From positions 88,905 through 152,904 of the forward strand of contig NZ_AHIL01000055.1 of NCBI RefSeq assembly GCF_000241525.1: 64,000 nucleotides of DNA. The letters are read 5' to 3'. Positions 8,601 through 17,197 of this stretch are shown here, piece after piece. The stretch comes from Comamonas testosteroni ATCC 11996 (GTDB lineage: Bacteria > Pseudomonadota > Gammaproteobacteria > Burkholderiales > Burkholderiaceae_C). The notes under the pieces are model-generated. The model was not told where the DNA came from. It did no database searches and worked only from the letters and a program-made list of their open reading frames with translations. Position 1 is the stretch's first letter, and every line of letters starts with the position of its first letter. The translations under genes were made by a program, and so were the position numbers.

Positions 8601-10739
8601 ATGCAACCATCAATGGACTTCGATTTCGCCGGGCTGGATGCCCTGTTCTCGCCACGCTCCATCGCCGTCGTCGGCGCCACCGACTCGCCGCAGCGCATAG
8701 GCGGCATTCCTCTCGACTACCTGCTGCGCTTCGGCTACGCGGGCCGCCTGCATGCCGTGAACCCACGCGCAGACACGGTGCAGGGCCTGTCCGCCCACGC
8801 GCGGCTGACCGACATCCCCGAGCCCGTGGATCTGGCCATCGTGGCCGTGCCCCAGGCCCATGTGACTGCGGTACTCGAGGACGCGGCTGCGGCCCGCGTG
8901 CGCTCCATGGTGCTGTTCTCGTCGGGCTTTGCCGAGACCGGCGCTGAAGGCGCGGAGGCTCAGCAGGCCCTGCAGGAACGCGCCCGCGCAGCCGGCATAC
9001 GTCTCATAGGCCCCAACTGCCTGGGCTTCATGCGCCCCGGCCACCAGACCTATGCCACCTTCTCGCCCGCCCCCAATGCAGGCCGCGTCAAACCCGGGCG
9101 CATAGGCCTGGTCAGTCAGTCCGGGGCCTTTGGAGCCTATGCCTACAGCATGGCGCGCGAGCGCGGTCTGGGCCTGTCCCTGTGGGCGACCACGGGCAAC
9201 GAAGCCGACGTGCAGCTGGCCGACGGCCTGGCCTGGCTGGCCCGCGATCCGGAGACCGATGTCATCATGGCCTACATGGAGGGCTGCCGCGACGGCGAGC
9301 GCCTGCGCGCGGCCCTGGCGCTGGCGCGCGAGCGCGGCAAGCCCGTGATCATGTTCAAGGTGGGCACCAGCGAGCTGGGCGCGGCTGCGGCCGCCTCGCA
9401 TACGGCATCGCTGGCCGGCAACGATGCCGTCTATGACGCCGTGTTCCGCCAGTACGGCGTGCTGCGCGCACACACCATCAGCGACTTCTTCGCGCTGGCG
9501 GCCAGCGCCTCCATCGCGCCGATTCCGCGCAACCGCTCCCTGGGCCTGCTCACCGTCTCTGGCGGCGTGGGAGCCATGATGGCCGACGACGCCAGCGCCG
9601 CCGGTCTCGACGTGCAGCCCCTGTCCGAGGCCGCACAGCGCCAGTTGCTCGAATGGGTGCCGTTTGCCGCGCCACGCAACCCCGTGGACATCACGGGCCA
9701 GGTCACCAACGACGTCACCCTGCTCGAGCGCAGCGCCGAGCTGATGATGCACGACCGGAACTTCGCGAGCTGGCTGGGATTTTTCGCCGCGGGCGGCCTG
9801 TCCGACGCGTTCTGGGCCGTGCTGCGCTGCCTGGTGGAAAAGCTGCGCGCCGCCCACCCCGACACGCTGCTGGCCATCTGCACGCTGTGCTCCGACGCGC
9901 GCCGCGCCGAGATGGAAGCCCTGGGCTGCCTGGTGTTCTCGGACCCCAGCGCGGCCATACGCTGCATAGGCGCCCTGGCCTCGCTGGCCGATGCGCCGCG
10001 CGCCGCGCCGCTGCCGTCGGCTTGCCCGGCCCAGCCCGCGCTGCAGCTGCCCGCGGGCAGCCTGTCCGAAGCCCGCAGCATGGAACTGCTGGCCAAGGCC
10101 GGCATGCCCGTGGTGCCCCACCAGCTGGTGCGCACCCAGCAGCAGGCGGCGCAGGCCGTGCAGGCCCTGGGCGGCACCATTGCGCTGAAGGTGGCCAGCG
10201 CCGACATCGCGCACAAGTCCGAGGTCGGCGGCGTGGCGCTGAACCTGCGCACGGCCATGGATGCGGGCGCCGCCTTCGAGCGCATTCTCGCCAGTGCGCG
10301 CCAGGCACGACCCGAAGCGCAGCTGGACGGAGCGCTGGCCGCGCGCATGGTGCACGGCGGCGTCGAATGCATTGCCGGCGTGCACCGCGATCCGGTGTTC
10401 GGCCCGGTGCTGATGTTCGGCCTGGGCGGCATCCACGTCGAAATCCTGCGCGACGTGTCGCTGCGCGCACTGCCCATCACCAGGGACGATGCCCTGGCCA
10501 TGGTGCAGGAGCTGCGCACCTTCCCCATCCTGGCCGGCGCGCGCGGCAAGCCGCCCGCGGACCTGCAGGCGCTGGCCGATGCGCTGGTGGCCCTGGCCGA
10601 CTTTGCCCAGCGCTGCGGCGACACCCTGTCCAGCGCCGAGATCAACCCGCTGATCGCCCTGCCCCGGGAGCAGGGCGGCTGCGTGGCGGTCGATGCGCTG
10701 GTGATAGGCGCCGACCGCTGCACAGTCCCAGCCCGCTGA
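8601..10739 (+). CDS. NDP-forming acyl-CoA synthetase (fused alpha-beta)
   Basis: 712-residue acetate-CoA-ligase (ADP-forming)-like protein. The CoA-binding Rossmann domain is at about residues 5-130 (SIAVVGATDSPQRIGG) and succinyl-CoA-ligase-like domains at about 145-460. They include the phosphohistidine motif SHTASLAGND (His about 267). A C-terminal ATP-grasp domain lies at about 490-700, with KVASADIAHKSEVGGV and FGLGGIHVE. The family makes acyl-CoA from a carboxylic acid, CoA and ATP through a phosphohistidine. The exact acid cannot be read from sequence. AGAGGAA precedes the ATG. Its place between a porin and a Bug receptor suggests activation of an imported acid. Confidence 0.88.
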   Translation: MQPSMDFDFAGLDALFSPRSIAVVGATDSPQRIGGIPLDYLLRFGYAGRLHAVNPRADTVQGLSAHARLTDIPEPVDLAIVAVPQAHVTAVLEDAAAARVRSMVLFSSGFAETGAEGAEAQQALQERARAAGIRLIGPNCLGFMRPGHQTYATFSPAPNAGRVKPGRIGLVSQSGAFGAYAYSMARERGLGLSLWATTGNEADVQLADGLAWLARDPETDVIMAYMEGCRDGERLRAALALARERGKPVIMFKVGTSELGAAAAASHTASLAGNDAVYDAVFRQYGVLRAHTISDFFALAASASIAPIPRNRSLGLLTVSGGVGAMMADDASAAGLDVQPLSEAAQRQLLEWVPFAAPRNPVDITGQVTNDVTLLERSAELMMHDRNFASWLGFFAAGGLSDAFWAVLRCLVEKLRAAHPDTLLAICTLCSDARRAEMEALGCLVFSDPSAAIRCIGALASLADAPRAAPLPSACPAQPALQLPAGSLSEARSMELLAKAGMPVVPHQLVRTQQQAAQAVQALGGTIALKVASADIAHKSEVGGVALNLRTAMDAGAAFERILASARQARPEAQLDGALAARMVHGGVECIAGVHRDPVFGPVLMFGLGGIHVEILRDVSLRALPITRDDALAMVQELRTFPILAGARGKPPADLQALADALVALADFAQRCGDTLSSAEINPLIALPREQGGCVAVDALVIGADRCTVPAR

Positions 10740-10779
10740 GCGCGGCCCGCATGTCCTCTGCCCCAACCCAAGGATTCGC

Positions 10780-11892
10780 ATGAAGACCCATCACACCCAA
10801 GCCCCGGCCGCTGGCGGCCGCAACGACGGCGCCATGCAGGGCCTGCCTGCAGGCAGCTGCGCAGCCGGTTCCACCACCGGCAACACAGGCCTGTCCCGGC
10901 GCAGCTGCCTGCTGCATCTGGCGGGCCTGGCTCCCGCACTTGCTCCCGTATTCGCCCTGGCTCCGGCCGCCGCACGCGCCCAGGGCAGCTACCCCAGCCG
11001 GCCCGTGCGCATCATCGTGCAGTTCGCGGCCGGCGGCTCCTCCGACATCCTCGCGCGCACCCTGGGCGACGGCCTGTCCAAGCGCCTGGGCCAGCCCGTC
11101 ATCGTGGAAAACCGCAGCGGCGCGGGCGGCATCATTGGCACGGACTACGTGGTCAAGAGCGCTGCCGACGGCTACACCCTGCTGCTGACCGTGCCCGGCC
11201 CCATCGCCGCCAACCTGGTGCTGTACAAGAAGCTGCCCTACGACCCGCGCACCGACCTGCGCATGGTCTCGGACGTGGCCGGCCAGCGCACCGTCATGGC
11301 CGTGCACTCCTCCGTGCCTGCCAGGACCTTTGCCGAGCTGATCGAGCTGGTGCGCAAGGCGCCCGGCGACTACGCCATGGGCTCCTGGGGCGCGGGCACG
11401 CAGCCGCACCAGATACAGGCCTTCATGGAGCGCAAGTACGGCGTCAAGGTACTTCACGCCGCCTACAAGGGCGAAAGCCCCATGGTCTCCGACCTCATCA
11501 GCGGCATGATCCAGATGACCTCGGCCTCCATCTCCACGCTCAAGCCCTATATCGAGTCCGGCCGGCTGCGCGCCCTGGCCGTGCCCGGCACCAGCCGCGC
11601 CACCGCCCTGCCCGACGTCCCCACCTTTGCCGAACAGGGCTTCAGGGACGACGTCTACACCTTCATGGCGCCCACCTCGCTGATGGCTCCGGCCAAGACG
11701 CCCGACGCCATCGTCGAGCGCATAGGCCGCGAAGTGGCCGTGGTGGTCCGACAGCCCGAGATGCTGCGCCGCCTGCAGGAAATGGGGGCCGACCCCATAG
11801 GCAACACGCCCGCCCAGGCCGCCAGCGACTACCAGTCCTACCTGCCCGTCGCCATTGCGCTGACCCAGTCCACCGGCGTGCAGCCGAACTGA
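10780..11892 (+). CDS. Bug/TTT substrate-binding protein (first copy)
   Basis: 370-residue periplasmic receptor of the tripartite tricarboxylate transporter (Bug/TctC) family. The mature protein begins near YPSRPVRIIVQFAAGGSSDI. It shows the family blocks VENRSGAGGIIGTDYVVKS, ADGYTLLL and LPYDPRTDL. The N terminus is unusually long: about 37 residues precede a twin-arginine-like stretch (SRRSCLLHLAG) and the signal ends at AARAQ near residue 68. An internal ATG at 10834 is an alternative start. No TctA or TctB permease gene is in the window, which is common for Bug proteins. AAGGA precedes the ATG. Confidence 0.9.
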   Translation: MKTHHTQAPAAGGRNDGAMQGLPAGSCAAGSTTGNTGLSRRSCLLHLAGLAPALAPVFALAPAAARAQGSYPSRPVRIIVQFAAGGSSDILARTLGDGLSKRLGQPVIVENRSGAGGIIGTDYVVKSAADGYTLLLTVPGPIAANLVLYKKLPYDPRTDLRMVSDVAGQRTVMAVHSSVPARTFAELIELVRKAPGDYAMGSWGAGTQPHQIQAFMERKYGVKVLHAAYKGESPMVSDLISGMIQMTSASISTLKPYIESGRLRALAVPGTSRATALPDVPTFAEQGFRDDVYTFMAPTSLMAPAKTPDAIVERIGREVAVVVRQPEMLRRLQEMGADPIGNTPAQAASDYQSYLPVAIALTQSTGVQPN

Positions 11893-11947
11893 AGCCCCGC
11901 ACTCTTTCCCCGAACGCCTTCCTGTTCCTTTTGCAAAGGTAGATTCC

Positions 11948-13339
11948 ATGACACAGTCCACCACGACCCTGCAGCAGACGCGCCAGGCCCTGGCCCGCTC
12001 CATAGGCCAGGCCGCCTTCGTCTACGGCTACCCGCTCACCGAGACCTACCGCACCTGCGCCCTGCAGACCGCCGAGCAGGCGCGGCTGCGCCCCGGCAGC
12101 TCGGCCGGCTCGGATGTGCGCGCGCCCATGAACACGCTGCACCATGCGCCGCGCCCCTCCACCCACGAGGACCGCGACGTGGTCACTCCGGCCAACGACC
12201 TGCTGTATTCCATGGCCTGGCTGAACCTGGAAGGCGGCCCCATGCTGCTGACCATTCCGTCCTCGGCCCGCCATCCGGGGCGCTACTTCGTGCTGCCGCT
12301 GTACGACGCCTATACCGAGAACTTCGAGAACCTGGGTCCGCGCAACTGCAATCCCGAAGGCGAGACCGTGGTCCTGCTCGGCCCCGGCGGCCAGGTGCCG
12401 GCATCGATGTCCCATCTGCGCGCGGTGCACTGCCCCACCCACCTGGTCTGGCTGATAGGCCGCATCCTCGCAGGCGACGAGAGCGACTGGCCCGCAGCGC
12501 GCGCTCTGCAGTCGGAGATACGCCTGGAGCCCGCGCCCGGCACCGTGCCCCAAGGACGCCCCGCTGCCATCGAGCACTGGTGCGGCGATCCCGTGGACGC
12601 CATGGCCGCAGCCTTCGAGAACGGCGAGCCCGCGCAGCAGGTGGCGCCGCGCTTTTTCACCAATCTCTGCCAGGCGCTGGCCGAGGCCCCCGGCCGCATC
12701 GAGGACCGCGGCCTGCTCGCCTGGCTGGGCCAGGCCGGCCTGGTGCCCGGCGTGCCTTTTTCCTGGGAGGCGCTGGACGATCCCACGCGCGCCGGCCTCA
12801 TCGAAGGCTTTGCCGACGGCGTGCAGACCGTGGCGGCCATGGGCAGCAACCGCCGTCCCCGGCCGTGGACCATGACGACCAATACCGGCCGCTACGGCAG
12901 CCACTTCCTGATCCGCGCCCGCACCGCCTACCTGGGCCTGGGCGCACTGGCCACCACCGAGGCCATCTACTCCGCCTCGCACTACGACACCGACCTCGAG
13001 CCGCTCAACGGCCAGCAGCGCTATGTGATGCGCTTCGAAGCGGGCGACCTGCCTCCGGCCGATGCCTTCTGGTCCGTGACGCTGTATGACAGCGACCGCT
13101 TTCTCTACCCCAACGACATCCGCCGCCACGCCATCGGCGACCGCACGCCAGACCTTCAGTTCGGCGCCGACGGCAGCCTGGAGATCGGGATAGGCCACGA
13201 GCGCCCTGACAACAGCACTGCCAACTGGCTGCCCGCCCCCTCCGGCCGCTTCTATCTGATACTGCGCATGTACTACCCGCGCGACGGCGTGCAGAGCTGG
13301 CGCATTCCCGCCCTGCAGGTACAGGCGGTGCACGCATGA
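11948..13339 (+). CDS. DUF1254/DUF1214 domain protein (first copy)
   Basis: 463 residues. DUF1254 spans about residues 45-170, with DVVTPANDLLYSMAWL and the GRYFVLPLYDAYTENF block. DUF1214 spans about 340-450, with FWSVTLYDSDRFLYPND and NWLPAPSGRFYLILRMY. Many members of this family carry a signal peptide, but none is visible here, so the protein is probably cytoplasmic. Its last codons overlap the next DUF1254 gene by 4 nt (ATGA). The function is not established. The context (acyl-CoA synthetase, Bug receptors, MBL protein) suggests a catabolic role. Confidence 0.88.
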   Translation: MTQSTTTLQQTRQALARSIGQAAFVYGYPLTETYRTCALQTAEQARLRPGSSAGSDVRAPMNTLHHAPRPSTHEDRDVVTPANDLLYSMAWLNLEGGPMLLTIPSSARHPGRYFVLPLYDAYTENFENLGPRNCNPEGETVVLLGPGGQVPASMSHLRAVHCPTHLVWLIGRILAGDESDWPAARALQSEIRLEPAPGTVPQGRPAAIEHWCGDPVDAMAAAFENGEPAQQVAPRFFTNLCQALAEAPGRIEDRGLLAWLGQAGLVPGVPFSWEALDDPTRAGLIEGFADGVQTVAAMGSNRRPRPWTMTTNTGRYGSHFLIRARTAYLGLGALATTEAIYSASHYDTDLEPLNGQQRYVMRFEAGDLPPADAFWSVTLYDSDRFLYPNDIRRHAIGDRTPDLQFGADGSLEIGIGHERPDNSTANWLPAPSGRFYLILRMYYPRDGVQSWRIPALQVQAVHA

Positions 13340-14700
13340 CAGCCATCACCGCCACCTCAACGGCCGCCGAACTGCAGGCCCTGGCCGAGCAAGCCGTGAC
13401 CTGGGCCTACCCGCTCTACGAGATGCGCCGCATGCGCGCGGCCACCTCGCCCCGGCGCACCGAGGCGGGCCTGGCCGCGCCCGAAGGCATGCGCTGGTGC
13501 AACCTGTTCGCCCACGCGCGCCAGCTGCTGCGCGCCGGCACCAGCCGCGTGGTCACACCCAACAACGACACGCTCTACACCAATGCCTGGCTGGACCTGG
13601 GCGCAGGACCGCTGGTCATCGACGTGCCCGACACCGCGGGGCGCTACTACGTGCTGGGCCTGCTGGACTTCTACACCAATCCCTTCGCCCACATAGGCCC
13701 ACGCCTGACCGGCACCCAGGCGCGCTCCTTCCTGGTTACGCCGCCGGGCTGGAGTGGCGCGCTGCCCGCGGGCTTCGATGCGCCCGGCGCCCACATCCAG
13801 GCGCCCACGCGCTGGCTCTGGATCATAGGCCGCATCCTGGTGGACGGCCCCCGGGACCTGGCGGCCGTGCATGCGCTGCAGGACGGCTTCAGCATGGCCC
13901 CGCTGGCCGACTGGCTGGCCGGCCAGGCGGCAGTCGCGCCCGCACCCCACGCCTTTGCGCCGGACTGCGACCCCCAGGCCCCGGCCACGGCAGCCCACTT
14001 CGCTGCCCAGGTCAACGCCGCGCTGCGGGAGAATCCGCCGCCCGCGGCGCAGCGCGAACTGGTGGAGCGCTTTGCAGCCGTGGGCCTGGGCAGCGGCTGC
14101 ACCGGGCCGCACGAGGAGCAGGCCCCGGTCCTGCAACAGGCACTGGACGCCGTGCTGCCGCAGCTGCGCAGCGCACAGTCCGGCACGAGCCAGGCCTCGG
14201 GCTGGATCATGCCGCCGCTGGTGATGGACAGCTTCGGCGACGACTACGCCACCCGCGCCCAGGTAGCGCTCAAGTACATAGGCATGCTGGACGGGCGCGA
14301 AGCCGTCTACCCCATGGCCTGGACCGATGCCCGGGGCCAGCCCCTGGACGGCGGCTCGCGCTACTGCCTGCGCTTCGCACCCGGGGCCCTGCCGCCCGTG
14401 GACGCGTTCTGGTCCATCACCCTGTACGACGCGCGCAGCTACATGCTGGTGGACAACCCGCTGGACCGCTACGCCATAGGCGACCGCAGCACGGGCCTTC
14501 GCCGCGACGCCGACGGCGGCCTGAGCCTGCACATACAGCACGCCGCGCCGCACAGTGAAACCGCGCGCGCCAACTGGCTGCCCGCGCCCGAAGGCCGCTT
14601 CTACCTCTGCCTGCGCGCCTACCTGCCGCGCACCGACATGCTGAACGGGCGCTACGCACTGCCGCCGCTGCAGCGCCTGAACGATGAACAGGAGACCTGA
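13336..14700 (+). CDS. DUF1254/DUF1214 domain protein (second copy)
   Basis: 454 residues, paralogous to the preceding gene and overlapping it by 4 nt. The same blocks are present: VVTPNNDTLYTNAWLDL, AGRYYVLGLLDFYTNPF, FWSITLYDARSYMLVDNP and NWLPAPEGRFYLCLRAYLP. The two proteins are clearly divergent between these blocks. They therefore look like an old duplication or a heteromeric pair rather than a recent copy. No signal peptide is visible. The stop codon is followed after one base by the ATG of the MBL gene. No catalytic residues can be assigned. Confidence 0.88.
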   Translation: MTAITATSTAAELQALAEQAVTWAYPLYEMRRMRAATSPRRTEAGLAAPEGMRWCNLFAHARQLLRAGTSRVVTPNNDTLYTNAWLDLGAGPLVIDVPDTAGRYYVLGLLDFYTNPFAHIGPRLTGTQARSFLVTPPGWSGALPAGFDAPGAHIQAPTRWLWIIGRILVDGPRDLAAVHALQDGFSMAPLADWLAGQAAVAPAPHAFAPDCDPQAPATAAHFAAQVNAALRENPPPAAQRELVERFAAVGLGSGCTGPHEEQAPVLQQALDAVLPQLRSAQSGTSQASGWIMPPLVMDSFGDDYATRAQVALKYIGMLDGREAVYPMAWTDARGQPLDGGSRYCLRFAPGALPPVDAFWSITLYDARSYMLVDNPLDRYAIGDRSTGLRRDADGGLSLHIQHAAPHSETARANWLPAPEGRFYLCLRAYLPRTDMLNGRYALPPLQRLNDEQET

Positions 14701-14701
14701 C

Positions 14702-15955
14702 ATGGACAGCAAAGACGACGACAAGCCCTTCCTGCTCGTGGGCACGGGCAGCGAAACCGTGGCCCCTGGCCTGCACATGCTGCGCGGCCAGGGCCAGTCC
14801 TTCGTGGCCGAGACGGACGCCGGCCTGGTGGTCGTGGACGCCGGACCCGGCGGCTCCGTCACCCAGGGCATGATCGACAGCCTGCGCGCGCTCAGCGACG
14901 CCCCCGTGCATGCGCTGTGCTACAGCCACGGCCACATCGGCTACAACGCCGGCGTGCCTCAGTGGCTGGAGCATGCGCGCCAGCGCGGCGAGCCCGCGCC
15001 CCGCCTCATCGCCCACCGCAACGTGCTGCGCCGCCACGCACGCTACCGCGAGACCGAGGCCCTGCAGCACCGCATGGCCGAAGTGCAGTTCAACCGCTCA
15101 CCCGGCTTCTTCGAGCGCCGGCTGGCCATGCACGAACCCACCGAGACCTTTGACCAGCGCCTGGTCATAGGCAGCGGCGAGCAGCGCATCGAACTGCTGT
15201 GGGCTCCGTCCGAGACCGACGACGCCATCGCCCTGTGGAGCCCCGCGCAGCGCGTGATCTACGGCGGCGCGGCGCTGCTGGACTCCATTCCCAACATCGG
15301 CACGCCGTTTCGCACGCTGCGCGACACCGTGCGCTGGGCCGGAACGCTCGAAGCCCTGGCCGCGCTTGATCCGCGCATCGCCGTGCGCGAATTCGGCCCC
15401 CTGATCGAGGGCGAGGCCGAAGTGCAGAAGGTGCTCACCCACACGGCCCGCGCGCTGCGCTGGCTGCGCGCCGAAGTGGTCAGCCTCATGAACCAGGGTC
15501 TGGGCGAGCAGCAGGTGCTGGCCCGGATGCACTACCCCGAGGAGCTGTTCGGCGTGCCCTGGATGAAACCCACCTATGGCGACCCCAGCTACATCGTGCG
15601 CGACATCTACCGCTCGGAAAACGGCTGGTGGGACCGCAATCCCACCACCCTGCACCCCGAGCCGCCCGAAGCCGTGGGCGCCGCCGTGGCCCGGGCCATC
15701 ACCGACAAGCCAGCCGTCATCGCCAGCGCCCAGGCCCTGGCCGACGCCGGCCAGTGGCAACTGGCCCTGCACGTCATCGACCTGCTGGCCACCGCCCATG
15801 GCGACGCGCCCGAACTCGCCCAGGCGCGTGCCCTCAAGGCCGCCTGGCTGCGCGAGCGCGCGGCCCAGGTCGCCAGCTATGTATCGCGCAATCTCTACAA
15901 AGTCAGCGCCGACATGATCGAGCAAGGCACGCAGGGCCGCTTCGGCATCCGCTAG
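14702..15955 (+). CDS. Metallo-beta-lactamase fold / alkylsulfatase-like protein, altered metal site
   Basis: 417 residues. The N-terminal MBL fold (about 10-230) is followed by an alkylsulfatase-type dimerisation region (about 255-385), with the WDRNPTTLHPEPP and ALADAGQWQLALHVIDLLAT blocks. The layout matches BDS1/SdsA1-like enzymes. The HxHxDH motif, however, reads YSHGHIGYNAG, losing Asp and the third His. The later HGxP element reads REFGPLIEG. Metal binding and sulfatase activity are therefore doubtful. ATG at 14702 has AGGAG upstream. No signal peptide is seen, unlike secreted SdsA1. It is cotranscribed with the DUF1254 pair. Confidence 0.82.
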   Translation: MDSKDDDKPFLLVGTGSETVAPGLHMLRGQGQSFVAETDAGLVVVDAGPGGSVTQGMIDSLRALSDAPVHALCYSHGHIGYNAGVPQWLEHARQRGEPAPRLIAHRNVLRRHARYRETEALQHRMAEVQFNRSPGFFERRLAMHEPTETFDQRLVIGSGEQRIELLWAPSETDDAIALWSPAQRVIYGGAALLDSIPNIGTPFRTLRDTVRWAGTLEALAALDPRIAVREFGPLIEGEAEVQKVLTHTARALRWLRAEVVSLMNQGLGEQQVLARMHYPEELFGVPWMKPTYGDPSYIVRDIYRSENGWWDRNPTTLHPEPPEAVGAAVARAITDKPAVIASAQALADAGQWQLALHVIDLLATAHGDAPELAQARALKAAWLRERAAQVASYVSRNLYKVSADMIEQGTQGRFGIR

Positions 15956-15990
15956 CCCTCCCGCTAGCCAGTCCCATCCAGGAGACATCC

Positions 15991-16986
15991 ATGCACCCTC
16001 AACCGTACCACCTGCGCCGCTGCCTGGCCCTCGCCGCAGCGCTGGCCTCCGCCACCTGCGGCACCGCCCATGCGCAAGGCACCGCCGGCTACCCCAGCCG
16101 GCCCGTGACCCTGATCGTGCCCACGGCGGCGGCCGGCGGCACCGACACCATTGCCCGCCTGTTCGCCGACGCGCTGGGCAAGGCCATGAAGCAGCCCTTC
16201 GTGGTGGACAATCGCCCCGGCGCCAACGGCATCATCGGCGTCGATTCCGTGGCCAAGGCCCCGGCCGACGGCTACCGCCTGCTGTTCACCTACGCGGCCA
16301 CCATGGCGGTCAACCCCAGCCTCTACCGCAAGCTGCCCTACGACCCGCTCAGGGACTTCGTCCCCATCGCCCAGATCGGGCGCGGCGGCAACCTGCTGCT
16401 GGTCAGAAAGGACCTGCCCGTCAAAACGCTGCAGGAATTCGTGAGCTATGCCAAGGCTCATCCCGACACGCTCAACTACTGCTCCTGGGGCCTGGGCTCG
16501 GGCGGCCACCTGACCATGGAAAGCCTGAAGAAGCAGGCCGGCATCACCATGACCCACATCCCCTACAAGGGCTCCAGCCCCTGCGTGCAGGACATCATGG
16601 GCGGGCAGGTGGATGCGGGCTTCGGCGACACCTCCTCCACCGTGGAACTGGTCAAGGCCGGCCGCGTGAAGGCGCTGGCCCACAGCAGCTCGGGGCGGCT
16701 GCCGTCCCTGCCCGAGGTGCCCTCCATGACCGAGGCCGGCTACCCATTCAAGAACTACTCGTGGTACGGCATCTTCGCGCCGGCCAAGACCCCGCCGGCC
16801 ATCGTCGCGCGGCTCAACGAGCAGGTGCTGCGCGCGCTGCGCGACCCGGCCCTGATCCAGCGCATGCGCGAACTCAACTTCTCGGACCTGCCGCTGACCA
16901 CGCCCGAGCAATTCACCCAGACCCTGCGCCAGGACCTGGACGACTGGAGCCAGCTGGTCAAGGAAACCGGCGTGCAGCTCGACTAG
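15991..16986 (+). CDS. Bug/TTT substrate-binding protein (second copy)
   Basis: 331-residue periplasmic receptor with a classical signal peptide ending AHAQ (about residue 30). Mature features are YPSRPVTLIVPTAAAGGTDTI, VDNRPGANGIIGVD, ADGYRLLFTYAATMAVNP and LPYDPLRDFVPI. Start at the ATG at 15991, with AGGAGA about 7 nt upstream. It is the last gene of the porin-led operon, 35 nt after the MBL gene. It differs enough from the first Bug protein to bind another ligand, or to replace it. No transporter permease gene is adjacent. Confidence 0.92.
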   Translation: MHPQPYHLRRCLALAAALASATCGTAHAQGTAGYPSRPVTLIVPTAAAGGTDTIARLFADALGKAMKQPFVVDNRPGANGIIGVDSVAKAPADGYRLLFTYAATMAVNPSLYRKLPYDPLRDFVPIAQIGRGGNLLLVRKDLPVKTLQEFVSYAKAHPDTLNYCSWGLGSGGHLTMESLKKQAGITMTHIPYKGSSPCVQDIMGGQVDAGFGDTSSTVELVKAGRVKALAHSSSGRLPSLPEVPSMTEAGYPFKNYSWYGIFAPAKTPPAIVARLNEQVLRALRDPALIQRMRELNFSDLPLTTPEQFTQTLRQDLDDWSQLVKETGVQLD

Positions 16987-17036
16987 CGCGCGCCAGCCAG
17001 GCCGCGCCTGATGCAGACAAATTCACATTAAAAATA

Positions 17037-17116
17037 GGAGCTGTCATCGCTCACCAGTCAATAAATCTGAATACTTTCATGTCTATATTTGTTGATTGAC
17101 AAGCGATGTCAGCTCA
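17037..17116. repeat. 80-bp A+T-rich inverted-repeat element, copy 2
   Basis: The left arm GAGCTGTCATCGCT (17038-17051) and right arm AGCGATGTCAGCTC (17102-17115) are complementary at 13 of 14 positions. A further GTCAAT/ATTGAC pair lies inside. The interior is A+T-rich. It sits between the convergent Bug and gltL genes, beside the gltL terminator. Confidence 0.75.
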
Positions 17117-17150
17117 TCTTTTTTTCAAACCTTCTCATGACCGGAGCATG

Positions 17151-17177
17151 AAAAAAGGCGCTCACGAGGAGCGCCTT
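17151..17177 (-). terminator. Terminator of the glt operon
   Basis: AAGGCGCTC (17155-17163) pairs with GAGCGCCTT (17169-17177) around a 5-nt loop. On the minus strand six T follow. It lies just past the gltL stop codon. Confidence 0.85.
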
Positions 17178-17197
17178 GGGCCCAGAGGGCAGCAGCA

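Noticed and set aside
8610..10781. Long open frame on the minus strand opposite the acyl-CoA synthetase gene
   Set aside because: Shadow of a convincing ATP-grasp enzyme; the translated product is His/Gly/Gln-rich with no recognisable domain.
11663..13333. Long minus-strand open frame opposite the first Bug and DUF1254 genes
   Set aside because: Antisense to conserved proteins, no ribosome-binding site and no motif.
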